DNA of 64,000 nt, from positions 62,001 through 126,000 of the forward strand of contig JAACJM010000117.1 in NCBI GenBank assembly GCA_013368315.1. The letters are read 5' to 3'. Each line of letters starts with the position of its first letter. The first letter of the stretch is position 1. The position numbers and the translations under genes are program-made. The DNA is from Tetrapyrgos nigripes. Taxonomy: Eukaryota > Basidiomycota > Agaricomycetes > Agaricales > Campanellaceae. Of the stretch, positions 23,001 through 32,539 are shown piece after piece. The notes under the pieces were generated by a model that was not told where the DNA came from, did not search any database, and was given only the letters and a program-made list of their open reading frames with translations.

Positions 23001-24817
23001 ATGAAATAGTCCAGGAGAGTAATACAGCAGTGGTTGAAGAATTGCCAGCATTTGCCCAAGGGACTACAGATGAATATGACACTCGTATCTTGGCTGATGT
23101 TTTTCATGAGATTCAGAAAGTAACCAAGACTATTACAAGGAGACATACACTACATAAACGCTTTGCAGCAGCTTTTAGTGATACACTTCTGATCCCTGAT
23201 GAAACTGATAAAAAGGCTGTTGAGTCTGTCCTAGCAAAACAGAACCTTGATTGGAATACAAAGCGGGCAAAAGATCCTGACTGGCTGTGGAAACGTGTTC
23301 GCAGATACATTCCGCGCAAGGAAGTTCTCTATCCAATCTTGAAGGAATTTTTTGAATGCTGGGGAAATGTTATTTGTTCAGTGCATAAAATTCCCCTTTT
23401 CAATCAAGAAAGCTGGAAAAAGACCAATGCAGTTTTGCAAGATGTTCAACAAGGATGGCTCTCTGATCCTGACTCTATACCATTATATGTTGTAAATGGC
23501 TCAGATCAGAATGGTTTAACACTTTACCACTGCTTAAGAGGAACCAACTCTGTTGAAGGTGCAATTCACAATCCAATCCGCAGAGCATTTGCTGCACTGA
23601 AAGCAAGTCCTGAACTGGCAGATGCCCTGACTGCTGATTATCGACATCGCCACAACACCAAGACAGAGAGCAGGCATAGGCATAATACAGTATACAAGGG
23701 ACATTTTGACCCTTGGCTGCTACATGCTATTCAGGAGATTAGAGGGGATATACAATGGACTGAGCCCCTTCCTAGCAATAACTGGTCAATGGCAACTACA
23801 GACCCATTAAGCTTTACTACATCCTCAGAGCAGTTTGGCATCACTAGAGTTCCTCCTGAGGTTCGCAGTGAAATGCATTTTGGTATTTCTCCAGCTTATG
23901 AAGAGCATAGCATCCAAATGTTCTCTTATTCCATTGAGTTATTATCTATGGCAAGATTATCAGGAAAGACCAAGAATGTTTATGATTACCTTGCCTCAGT
24001 ACAAGGAACTCAGTATGCTGTTGTGCCACTTCATACTAAGGAAGAATATGAATTATTCCATAGTTCTGTGAAGAGTGGAGGTGAATGGTCTGCAGCTGTA
24101 ACAAAACCAAATTTTTCTGCAATGGTTAAATGGTGGTCTGGAAAGGCAAAAGGGTCTGAAAATAATGTGTTTTATAAGCTACCAGAACATCTGGAACATT
24201 ACTATGGTATATGGGACCAATATCGCAAGACAAGGCAAACAATGATTGACTCTCAGGCTCAGCGCCAGCCTAATTTTGATCGCACGCATGCTGCATCTTA
24301 TATTTCGAAAACACTTCCAGCAGCACATTATTCACAGCCAGGAGTCATGCACCAGCCTGATAATGAAGCAGAGATGTTGGATCAGCCATCCATAAATGCA
24401 GAAAGCTCAGAATCACACATCACTCCTGAGTTTACATATTCACGCTCTGCCAGTCCTCTATTTCTGGAACAATCCTCCACAAATGTAGATGTTCCCATGA
24501 AGGCACCATTGCCTACCTTTAATGACAGAAAGCGTCAATTTGAGGAGATGTTTATAGCAGATTTACATGAACAGTCTATGTTTGCTAGTGGATCCAGCAA
24601 TCAGACCCAAGCATATCAAATCAATTCTGGATATCAACAACTTCCTGCTCAAGCCACATCTAGTACCTATCAAGCAGCCCCATATCAGGCCTTGCAGATT
24701 GTACCATGGACAAATGATAATGCAAAGAGACAAAGAATATGTGCAGCATGTAGAAATAAAGGATGTCCAGGTGAAAATAACAGAGCAAGATGTATAAACC
24801 AGGTATGTTTACTTTAG
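20100..24817 (+). pseudogene. Basidiomycete transposase with embedded WRN/RNase D-like 3'-5' exonuclease domain; one in-frame TGA
   Basis: The ATG at 20100 opens a basic AT-hook-like N-terminus (RGRPLGVPNKPGHSAGGARP). Short exons and introns follow (one clear intron ends at 20588), then a frame open from about 20590 to 24817 apart from one TGA at 22358-22360. In order: a Cys-rich zinc-binding-like region (CQNKNCNRYQD, FHCAKDASGGCGRSW) reminiscent of the Pfam family DUF6729; a DDE-type half (ILQWDHSFKVPLYMM, then GFTDNVGADI); a DEDD exonuclease domain (LGFDMEWEY, KTAIIQLALP, IIKIGRNIGADFSKLVQDF and, past the TGA, YAALDAWIALQLYD); an acidic linker; and the transposase C-terminus with GTNSVEGAIHNP, the likely Glu of the DDE triad, and DYRHRHN. 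A Cys motif (CAACRNKGCPG) closes the protein. The TGA lies inside the exonuclease at a plausible former CGA. Confidence 0.7.
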
Positions 24818-25026
24818 TTTAATTTCAATTCTAGGCTAATTAAGGTTAGGGTAGCAATAGTTGACCTACTAGAATTTGAGAGATCTGTGAATATTTACTT
24901 GTGAAATGTGTATTATAATATGAGCTATTGGTGAATATAGATTGCTTATTAACTATTTGATTATATGATAATCTTTATACATGAAAATGGTAAGTTGAAG
25001 AAGTGCAAAAAAAGAGTAAGGAACAG

Positions 25027-25112
25027 ACAAGGATTGAACTCTTGAAGAGTCAAGATTAATAGTTATCTAAGCAAAGGAGGCACTCAAACCACTACACTAC
25101 ATGACATTCATA
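25027..25112 (-). other. tRNA-like sequence or SINE head (degenerate)
   Basis: On the minus strand TAGTGTAGTGG fits the A-box consensus and GAGTTCAATCC fits a B box about 50 nt downstream, the internal promoter layout of tRNA genes and tRNA-derived SINEs. A clean cloverleaf could not be folded by eye, so it is probably a pseudo-tRNA. It lies just 3' of the large transposase. Confidence 0.3.
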
Positions 25113-25280
25113 AGGGTTCCACACCTGACTCTCATAATGACCGAGTCTAATTTTTGAAAAAGAAATAATTTCCCAGGCATGGCATCAGAGCCGAAAAAGG
25201 TCCAATAAAGTACGAACCTCATTACATTCGGATTCGTAACACCTCCTCCGAGCAGCTTCTTTCTTTACCACATAGACCAA

Positions 25281-26713
25281 ATGGCCCCTCTGACAATCTC
25301 CTCCTCTATGAAGCTCTCCACCGGTACTTTACATCCCAACTCTCCCTCAAATCCGTAAAGCAACGACTGAAGGACTGCTAACAGGCCAGGAAATGCCTTT
25401 CCTCGGTTTAGGTGTGTACAGAAGCGACGATACGTATACTGCCTGTGAAGCTGCTTTGAAGTATGGATATAGGTGCGTGCTTGAGCTCTAGATCTTCATC
25501 GGTATCCTAAAGTCACGCGTTACGATGCTAGGGCCATCGATACTGCTCAGATATATGGAAACGAAAAGCAAGTAGGTGACGCGGTTAAAGCGAGTGGGAT
25601 TCCTAGGGAAAATATCTTTGTTAGTGAGTCTAGACTCACTAACACTTTGCGTTAGGGATAGGAGGACTCGTTTTGACCTATTTATCTATTTTCTGAACCA
25701 CGAAAGCTTCCAAAGTGTGGTACGGAGCTGAAAAGACAACCAATTCGGTTCAACAGTCTTTGAAGAACCTAGACCTTGGTAAGTACAGCCTAGGTTGGCG
25801 TTGGCGTAAACGCTAGACTCCTCGACTGGGCATAATCCGGAAGCTGTACGTGACGATGATGCTGACACGCTTGTACAGGCTATATCGACCTCTACATAAT
25901 TCATAGTGGTTCCTGGGGCAAAGACGTCCGTCTGAAGACTTGGAAAGCCTTAACCGAGTTCGCTGGGCCGGATAAAGCTCTCCGTGCGATTGGTGTTTCC
26001 AATTTGTAAGTACATACATACGACGACGTCAATCGCGATGACTATGTCCTGTGTACCATGTCTATAAGCTGATAATTCATCTTGCCAATATCACCAACAG
26101 CGGAGTCAAGCACCTCGAAGAACTACGTGAAGCTGGATTACCAACGCCGACTGTGAACCAAATTGAAGTGAGTCAAATCGTCCTTTCGTTCTCGCTACTC
26201 TCATCGATATCTTTTCTATGTATACGCGCCCGTCAGCTTCATCCTTTCGACCAACAAAAACCTATCGTAGACTATTGTAAACAGCATGGCATTGCCATCC
26301 AGGCTTTTTGCCCTCTTGTACGAGGTGCATTTGACGATCCGACTCTTCAAGAAGTTAGCAAGGAGGTATGTATCCTGCTTACCATATGCACTCTGAAATT
26401 GGTGACGATCTAAGAATTAACGATATCAACGTTATAGTACAACAAAACCCCAGCTCAAATCCTCGTCCGGTGGTCTATCCAGCGAGGGTGAGTCGTCTGC
26501 TTTCACTATCCTTGTCCCAATTTCTGAACTAGGTTCGATAAATTTGACAACCGTAGCTTTGCACCCCTCCCCAAATCCTCACACCCAGACCGTATCAAAT
26601 CCAACGCCGACATTTATAATTTCGAACTTTCGGACTCGACGATGGCCAAGTTGGATGCTTTGGATCGTGGGGATGCGGGTGCGATAGATTGGAATCCTAT
26701 TTATGCAGAATGA
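25281..26713 (+). CDS. Aldo/keto reductase, copy 1 (274 aa, nine exons)
   Basis: Exons 25281-25323, 25385-25472, 25532-25623, 25707-25778, 25879-26005, 26101-26167, 26237-26365, 26438-26487 and 26557-26713 join in phase to an 825-nt CDS. The product is an AKR of the 2,5-diketogluconate reductase/aldose reductase type: GLGVY near residue 22, [11 protein letters not shown] (catalytic Asp and Tyr), VTSKVW (catalytic Lys), IIHSGSW (catalytic His), GVSNF, NQIELHPF, and PLPKSS for cofactor binding. It should reduce aldehydes or ketones, or oxidise sugar alcohols, with NADP(H) in the cytosol. At 274 residues it matches the short prokaryotic-type AKRs. Copy 2 lies 0.8 kb downstream with the same exon structure; all nine exon lengths are identical, showing recent tandem duplication. 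Substrate cannot be inferred. Confidence 0.9.
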
Positions 26714-27150
26714 GGGTATAAAGGGATCAAAGGACGAATAGAGAAAGATTTGGGAAGGATTGTATCAGTAAGTAGTACTTGTTGTGGACAAACAGGCCGG
26801 AAGGAATCTAAGTACTAGTAGAGAGGAATGTAAGACTATGCCATATCGAAGTAACTAGATTTCTAGATCTGTACTCCAAGTCTTGACGATAACACAACAC
26901 TCCGAGTGTCTGAGCGAAACAACGTGGATTCGTGGAAGTACTCGTACCAATGATGGACTAGTGGTGTTCATATATATGCATCTTTCATCAACCTCTGAAG
27001 ATATCGGAGCAGCGCATGTATTAACTTCAATATCACGGTTGTATAAGTACGGCTGAGACGTATTTGTTTCATATTTTCTATAGAAATCTCTCTATCCAAA
27101 GAAGTCAAAAGAATGGGAAAACGATCAATTCCACTACTAGCACTGTTGAT
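26714..27150. other. Intergenic spacer between AKR copy 1 and the first tRNA-Thr-like copy
   Basis: No ORF or RNA gene is supported. The part just after the stop resembles the sequence just after the stop of AKR copy 2 (GGGATCAAAGGACGA against GGGATCAAGGGTCGA, AGATTTGGGAAGGATTGTAT against AGAGTTTGGGAAGGATTGTA), so the 3' flank was duplicated with the gene. Confidence 0.4.
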
Positions 27151-27310
27151 TCCCTCTAGCCGACTTGAACGGCTAACCTCGTCAGAGTACTCTCAAGTCT
27201 AAATAGATGGATAGGATACCCCGCTCCGGAAAAGGGTTCCCAATATGGGGGTACTCTCCGTTGAACCATGGCATACTAGTGACGCGCTCTACCGACTGAG
27301 ATAAGAGGGG
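27151..27310 (-). pseudogene. tRNA-Thr(AGT)-like copy with 88-nt anticodon-loop insertion
   Basis: Read on the minus strand, the acceptor and D-arm (CCCTCTTATCTCAGTCGG), the anticodon stem and loop start (CGTCACTAGT) and the T-arm with AGAGGGA tail are the same as in the intact tRNA-Thr copies, but an 88-nt segment separates the anticodon loop halves instead of 11-29 nt. The D-stem and acceptor carry substitutions (A for G at the first D-stem base, C for T at position 1). The insertion contains GGATACC and CCGGAAAAGGGTTCCC, shared with the insertion of the copy at 29.8 kb. Probably not functional. Confidence 0.6.
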
Positions 27311-27417
27311 CTCATACACCTGAAATGAGCGCATTGATCTCATGTCATTATCATGCCTTCATTTCTTTGAGCCCTTGAGGGACGAGAAAAGAAGTTTTTC
27401 TTGCTGTTTTGTTTGCT

Positions 27418-27423
27418 TATAAA
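27418..27423 (+). promoter_or_regulatory. TATA box of AKR copy 2
   Basis: TATAAA lies 63 nt upstream of the AKR copy 2 start, a typical distance for a fungal core promoter. Confidence 0.5.
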
Positions 27424-27485
27424 GAGACTTTCCTTGAGGATGACATCACTCAACACCCCAGTTCTTTCTCTACCACATCGACCAA

Positions 27486-28933
27486 ATGGCTCTTCTGACC
27501 ATCTCTTCCTTTATGAAGCTCTCTACCGGTACTTTACATCCCAATTCTCCCTCAGATCCGTGAACCAGCGACTGAAGGATCGCTATTGAACAGGCCAGGA
27601 AATGCCTTTTCTCGGTTTAGGCGTGTACAAAAACGAGGATGCGTACATTGCTTGCGAAGCTGCTTTGAAATATGGGTATAAGTACGTGCTTCAAGTGCTT
27701 TCATCGTCACTCTTGCATCGGTGTCCTGAAGTTACGCGTTACGATGCTAGGGCCATCGATACTGCTCAAATGTACGGGAACGAAAAGAAAGTGGGCGACG
27801 CGGTGAGAGCGAGTGGGATTCCGAGGGAAAGGATCTTTATTAGTAAGTTTTCTCGACTCGCCTTTGCGTGAGGACTAGTAGGAACTCATTTGAACGTGTT
27901 TATCCGAACTCTGAACCTGGAAAGCCTCCAAAGTCTGGGACGGAGCTGAAAAGACGACGAATTCGGTTCAGCAGTCTTTGAAGAATCTTGACCTTGGTAA
28001 GTACGTCTGATTCTTTACCACACATTCAATCATGACTCCTCTTTGATGTCACAGGCTACATCGACCTCTACCTCATTCACAGCGGTTCCTGGGGCAAAGA
28101 CGTCCGTTTGAAGACTTGGAAAGCCTTAACCGAGTTCGCTGGTCCGGATAAACCTCTCCGTGCGATCGGTGTTTCTAATTTGTAAGTACACACGAATTTG
28201 AAGGCGTCGGCGTCAATCGCGATGACTGTGTCCTGTGTACCGTGGCTATAAGCTGATATTCATCTTGTTATCTATCTATCTGTCCATTCAACAGTGGAGT
28301 CAAGCACCTCGAAGAACTACGTGAAGCTGGATTACCAACGCCGACGGTGAATCAGATTGAAGTGAGCCAAATCGTTCTTTCGTTCTCGCTCAGCTTCTCA
28401 TCAAGTTCTATCATGTATCCGCACTGTTAGCTCCATCCTTTCTGCCAACAAAAGCCTATCGTAGACTATTGCAAGGAGCATGGCATTGCCATCCAGGCTT
28501 TTTGCCCTCTAATACGAGGTGCATTTGACGATCCAACTCTTCAAGAAGTTAGCAAGGAGGTACGTATATTGCTTACTACCTTCACTCTAAATTTGCTGAC
28601 CATCTAATGAATTTATCAACGTTATACTAGTACAATAAAACCCCGGCTCAAATCCTCGTTCGATGGTCTATCCAGCGAAGGTGAGTCTTTTTTTTCCCTC
28701 TTCAACCATGATCTACTCTCCGCTAATGCACGAATCGTGCATTCCCCGACCGTGGTTTCTAATTTCTTCCTACCAGCTTTGCACCCCTGCCGAAATCCTC
28801 CAACCCAGACCGTATCAAATCCAACGCTGACATTTACAATTTCGAACTCTCGGACGCAACGATGGCCAAGTTGGATGCTTTGGATCGTGGGGATGCCGGT
28901 TCGATTAGTTGGAATCCTGTTAATGCGGAGTGA
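27486..28933 (+). CDS. Aldo/keto reductase, copy 2 (274 aa, nine exons)
   Basis: Exons 27486-27528, 27594-27681, 27751-27842, 27925-27996, 28055-28181, 28295-28361, 28431-28559, 28631-28680 and 28777-28933 give an 825-nt CDS. The same AKR landmarks as copy 1 are present: AIDTAQMYGNE, ITSKVWDG, LIHSGSW, GVSNF and NQIELHPF. The catalytic Asp/Tyr/Lys/His set is complete. It differs from copy 1 by scattered conservative changes (for example KNED against RSDD near residue 29), so both copies seem to be under constraint. Introns have diverged more than exons. A TATA box precedes the gene. It is likely a cytosolic NADP-dependent oxidoreductase, with substrate unknown. Confidence 0.9.
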
Positions 28934-29283
28934 GGGGATCAAGGGTCGACTAATGCACTCAAGGAAATGGGAATAAAGAAGAGTTTGGGAAGGATTGTAT
29001 GAGTAAGTACTTGTAGGATGAACAAGCAGAACGTAAGTAGAAGATTGTACCATGATCGAATAGATCCGTAGAAGTGTACTCTAAGTCATGGTGATAGCCC
29101 GCTCAGGCTGTACTGTAACACTGAGTCCAATAAGTGATGGCATATTTTATGGGCTTCAGACATTGCCGGTGCAGTACAAACGTTGTCGTAGTGTAGCAGT
29201 CCTAAATACTGCTGAAGCGTATTTCTTATGGGCATTCGTCTATCAAAAATGGTCAAAATTTGAGCTGTTACAACTTGGACATT

Positions 29284-29413
29284 CCCTCTAGCCGACTAGA
29301 ACGACTGACCTCGTCATAGTGAACTTCAAGAGATAAATAGTATAGATAGATAGATAGGAAGTATCTTCCGATACAATCTTGTGATGCACTCTACCAACTG
29401 AGCTACTAAGACT
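29284..29413 (-). pseudogene. tRNA-Thr(AGT)-like copy, degenerate
   Basis: On the minus strand the D-arm (AGCTCAGTTGGTAGAG), anticodon stem and T-arm of the local tRNA-Thr family are recognisable, but the 5' acceptor strand (AGTCTTAGT) no longer pairs with the 3' strand AGAGGGA and the anticodon loop insertion is about 60 nt with TAGATAGATAG repeats. It should not fold into a functional tRNA. Confidence 0.55.
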
Positions 29414-29542
29414 GTGGATGTTTCTATGTATCCATGGAAGTATTCACGCCGTTATTGCCATTACTGAAATTTGGGAGAGACGGCGGACTGAGGCGGGGCC
29501 ACTGATCGATTGATCGCCACAGAATTTGAAAATTTGTAAAAA

Positions 29543-29578
29543 ACCTCCGTGCCGCTCTACCACTGAGCTAAGAGGGAC
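29543..29578 (-). pseudogene. tRNA 5'-half fragment
   Basis: The minus strand begins CCCTCTTAGCTCAGTGGTAG followed by AGCGGCACGGAGG and then a T6 run. Only the acceptor strand and D-arm of a tRNA are present, so this is a truncated copy. Confidence 0.45.
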
Positions 29579-29620
29579 TGTGGCAGATTATCTTCTCTGA
29601 ATCCTTCCGAGAAAGACACC

Positions 29621-29664
29621 TTTAATATGACGTCACGCGTCCCGACGCGACGCGATCAGGAAAT
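29621..29664. promoter_or_regulatory. Conserved CRE-containing block near tRNA-Thr copy (a)
   Basis: The block TTTAATATGACGTCACGCG followed by TCCCGACGCGACGCGATCAG contains the palindrome TGACGTCA. The same block occurs next to three other tRNA-Thr copies (31657-31701, 36889-36917, 37393-37441) at 80-135 nt from the tRNA 3' end. Its conservation may reflect duplication only, or a functional element. Confidence 0.4.
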
Positions 29665-29776
29665 AAATTTCAAATCCGGAAAATTTGGGCAAATGTCGAA
29701 AAGCTTCCGCTGCTCCCCCCTCCCTTGATCAGGACACTTTGTCAACGAAAAATTGAAGCACCTCAAGTCCAGCAGT

Positions 29777-29916
29777 TCTCTCTAGCCAACTTGAACGACT
29801 GACCTCGTCATAGATAGATAGATAGATTGGATACACCGCACCGGAAAAGGGTTCCCCGATGTGTAGTTCAAGAGACATTGCATACTGACGTGCTCTACCA
29901 ACTGAGCTAAGAGGGA
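29777..29916 (-). pseudogene. tRNA-Thr(AGT)-like copy with about 68-nt anticodon-loop insertion
   Basis: The minus strand carries an intact 5' half (TCCCTCTTAGCTCAGTTGG) and the family T-arm, but the acceptor 3' strand has one substitution (AGAGAGA) and the anticodon-stem 5' strand reads CGTCAGTATG, losing the CTAGT loop start. The insertion contains CCGGTGCGGTG and a TCTA repeat like the copy at 27.2 kb. A conserved TGACGTCACGCG block lies about 110 nt beyond its 3' end. Confidence 0.6.
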
Positions 29917-30053
29917 GTTACCTTACAGGCAAGTGTACATTTGATTCGGGACTAGAAAAATACATAGTAGTTGTAACGCTTGGTGCATCGCTCATCAGTT
30001 AGTCATTCGAAGACTAGGAATCAAAACTCACCTGTGATAAATGAGTCCTAAGC

Positions 30054-30597
30054 TCATTTATTGATAAAGGCAGCAAAATCCAATGGAACCGACCTTGTCT
30101 TGGAACGATCAAGGAACTTTTCCTCGTCTGGTTCAACAATAGCCTTGAATTGCGCGTCGTTGAAGAGCTGAATAGGGATAGCGTCCCATGAGTGATTTAC
30201 GTTCTGCAGATTGAATTTGGGGTACATATGAAACACACGTACCTCGAGCAGCTTCTCATACGACTCGGCTTCGATTATCGCTACACCGTCGCATTCAATG
30301 AGCGCGGCACCCAGAGATTGAAGGTCTTTGGTCTGCTGGTTTATGTGGAGCTGTCGTTAGGCCAGTTGCAATGAAATTGTTCAACAATGTGGGTCAGTTA
30401 AGGCGAAGCGATGTCGATATCTTAAGACGAACCTGCTCGTATTTGAGTAAATTCTTCTTGACAATGTCTAGGGAAAGGAATAACTGGGAATGATGTTCCA
30501 GCCAGTATCGATCGAATTCTTCACGAGAGATTGAAGGGTTTTTATATATGAGGCCGAGCATGCGGACGCGGTCTGTACGGAGAGTGGGGTTTGACAT
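30054..30597 (-). CDS. EthD-domain protein, copy 1 (140 aa, three exons)
   Basis: Exons 30433-30597, 30243-30350 and 30054-30203 join in phase to 423 nt. The protein begins MSNPTLRTDRVRMLGLIYKN and has the EthD signature SREEFDRYWLEHHSQ (Trp and His-His near residues 31-34), a conserved hydrophobic strand (LGAALIECDGVAIIEAESYE) and a C-terminal strand around FKAIVEPDEEKF. EthD proteins are small dimeric alpha+beta barrels related to the polyketide cyclase-like and dehydratase folds; most fungal members have unknown substrates. Intron 2 is only 39 nt. A duplicated copy lies 1.9 kb downstream with its flanks. Confidence 0.85.
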
Positions 30598-30599
30598 CG

Positions 30600-31530
30600 C
30601 GGCTCGGAGTAGAGAAGTTGGGGAAGAATAGAGAATAGAGATAGAGATAGAAACGACGATGGTTCGAGTTTTTATAGCTGTCTAAGCAATTGGGAGGTCT
30701 GAGCACCCGCTGACTGATCTGAAGACAACAAACTATTTATAGCGTAGAAGTGAACTACACGTCGAAAATCGCTCGTCGTTCCCTCAAAAAATTATCGATG
30801 GACTTCATATTTTTCAGGAACATTTTTTACATGATATCTAGAAGACTGTCCACTCAGAATTCTACTCTGTGATGGCGAAAAAATGTAACTGCGATTTCGC
30901 GTCAAAAAACGGTGGTTCCTGGAAGCGTGTCAGACCTAAAGTGCATTCTGAAGGATGGAGCATCGATGACACTTCACCAAAATTTTCCAACTTATGGAAG
31001 ACACCCCGAGGAGAAGCTAGAGCGACAATTTACAGTGGAAACCCCTCTATTTCACCTACTTATCGAGGAGAGGACAAGAAAGGATGGTTTCAGCCGTTGT
31101 GAAATTTCAAACTCCACCCCAGCACATCATCTGCGCGACTCGTTGCGGCGAGCTTGTGCCGCAAGCGATGCACCTTGTGTCACACCCTGTTGTCAGTGAC
31201 GGAGTTGGCTTGCGGCGAGCCTTGTGCCGCAAGCGATGTGCCACACCTTGGCACACAGTTCACTTCCTGCCAAATCGAAGGTTCTGTTCGGCGCATTCTG
31301 GCACTGCACTTATCGTCCCCGGAAACCCCTTAAATTGGTAGTATGAAGGTTTAGGGTCTCAAGAGTACGTCGATGAATTTCTAGGGCCGTCGACAAATGT
31401 TTTGAGGTAGCTCACCTCTAACGACATTTCTACCCTAAAAATAGCAATAAGGAGGGTCCGACTCGGTACAAAACTTGTTCAAAACGATGAGTAGTGAGGC
31501 TTTAACGATGACTCAGTGGATTGTACATGG
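30600..31530. repeat. Segmental duplication, unit 1 (promoter flank of EthD copy 1 and downstream block)
   Basis: Sequence beyond the EthD start is shared with 32540-34120: AAATCGCTCGTCGTTCCCTC, CACCTACTTATCGAG, ATGGTTTCAGCCGTTGT, and then TATGAAGGTTTAGGGTCTCA, GATGAATTTCTAGGGCCGTC and CCTAAAAATAGCAATAAGGA in the same order. Short open stretches here (for example 30869-31102) are not convincing genes. Unit 2 carries an extra 0.9 kb inside. Confidence 0.7.
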
Positions 31531-31833
31531 TTTGTCAGACGTTCCCGCATTATTGGCTTCCCAAGTACTGTTATTTATTTTCACAGTGTACACACTACAG
31601 TATGACAGTATGTGCATATTGCACACAAATAGTCTCCTCCCCTCTTCCTTCGTATCTTTAATATGACGTTACGCGTCCGACGCCCTGACGCGATCAGGAA
31701 TTTTCAAATAATTTAAATCAAATTGGAAAATTTGCAGTCACAGGACAAATTGTTAAAAAGCTTCCGCTGCTCCATCCTCCCTCAGAATTTTGGGACTTTC
31801 GTCAACAAAAACATGAATCCGGGATTCTGCAGT

Positions 31834-31934
31834 TTCCTCTAGCTGACTTGAACGACTGACCTCGTCACAGTACTTATATGTCTAGCATACTCCCCGATAC
31901 TAGTGACGCGCTCTACCAACTGAGCTAAGAGGGA
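31834..31934 (-). tRNA. tRNA-Thr(AGT), 29-nt anticodon-loop intron, slightly degenerate
   Basis: The minus strand reads TCCCTCTTAGCTCAGTTGGT with anticodon stem CGTCA and loop CTAGTA, then a 29-nt insertion, TGACG closing the stem, and a T-arm with GTTCAAGTC. The anticodon AGT decodes ACU-type Thr codons after deamination to inosine. One C-to-T-type substitution in the acceptor 3' strand (AGAGGAA) mispairs, so activity is uncertain. Confidence 0.6.
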
Positions 31935-31990
31935 GTTACCGTATACATTTGATTTGAGACTAAAAAACGTAGTACATATGAGGGCTAGGC

Positions 31991-32537
31991 TCATTTATCG
32001 ATAAAGGCAACGAAATCCAATGGAATGATCTTCGTCCTGGAAGGATCAAGGAACTTTTTCTCGTTTGGCTCGATGATAGCCTTGAATCGCGCGTCGTTGA
32101 AGGTCTGAATAGGGATAGCATCCTTTGAGTGATTTACGCTCTGCAGATTGAATTTGGGGTACATATGAAACACGCATACCTCGAACAGCTTCTCATACGA
32201 CTCGGCTTCGAGTATCACTACCCCGTCACATTCAATGAGCGCAGCACCCAGGGATTGAAGAAGGTCTTTGGTCTGCTGGTTTATGTGGAGCTATTGTGAA
32301 GCCAGTTACAATGTAATTATTCAACGATGTGGGTCAGTTAAGGCGAAGCGACGCCGATACGTCAAGACGAACCTGCTCGTATTTGAGTACATTCTTCTTG
32401 AAGATTTCCAGGGAAAGGAGTAGCTGAGAATGGTGTTCCAGCCAGTATCGCTCGAATTCTTCACGGGAGATTGAAGAGTTTTTGGTTATGAGAACGAGTA
32501 AGCGGACGCGGTCTGTACGGAGAGTGGGGTTTGACAT
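31991..32537 (-). CDS. EthD-domain protein, copy 2 (141 aa, three exons)
   Basis: Exons 32373-32537, 32180-32290 and 31991-32140 join in phase to 426 nt, one codon longer than copy 1 (an extra Leu in TKDLLQSLGA). EthD features are kept: SREEFERYWLEHHSQ and LGAALIECDGVVILEAESYE. Differences from copy 1 are spread over the whole protein and the frame is intact, which suggests that both copies are used. It lies in the second unit of a segmental duplication together with a tRNA-Thr copy. Confidence 0.85.
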
Positions 32538-32539
32538 CG

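Noticed and set aside
25027..25112. Functional tRNA gene on the minus strand
   Set aside because: A and B boxes are visible but stems do not pair properly; kept only as a tRNA-like remnant.
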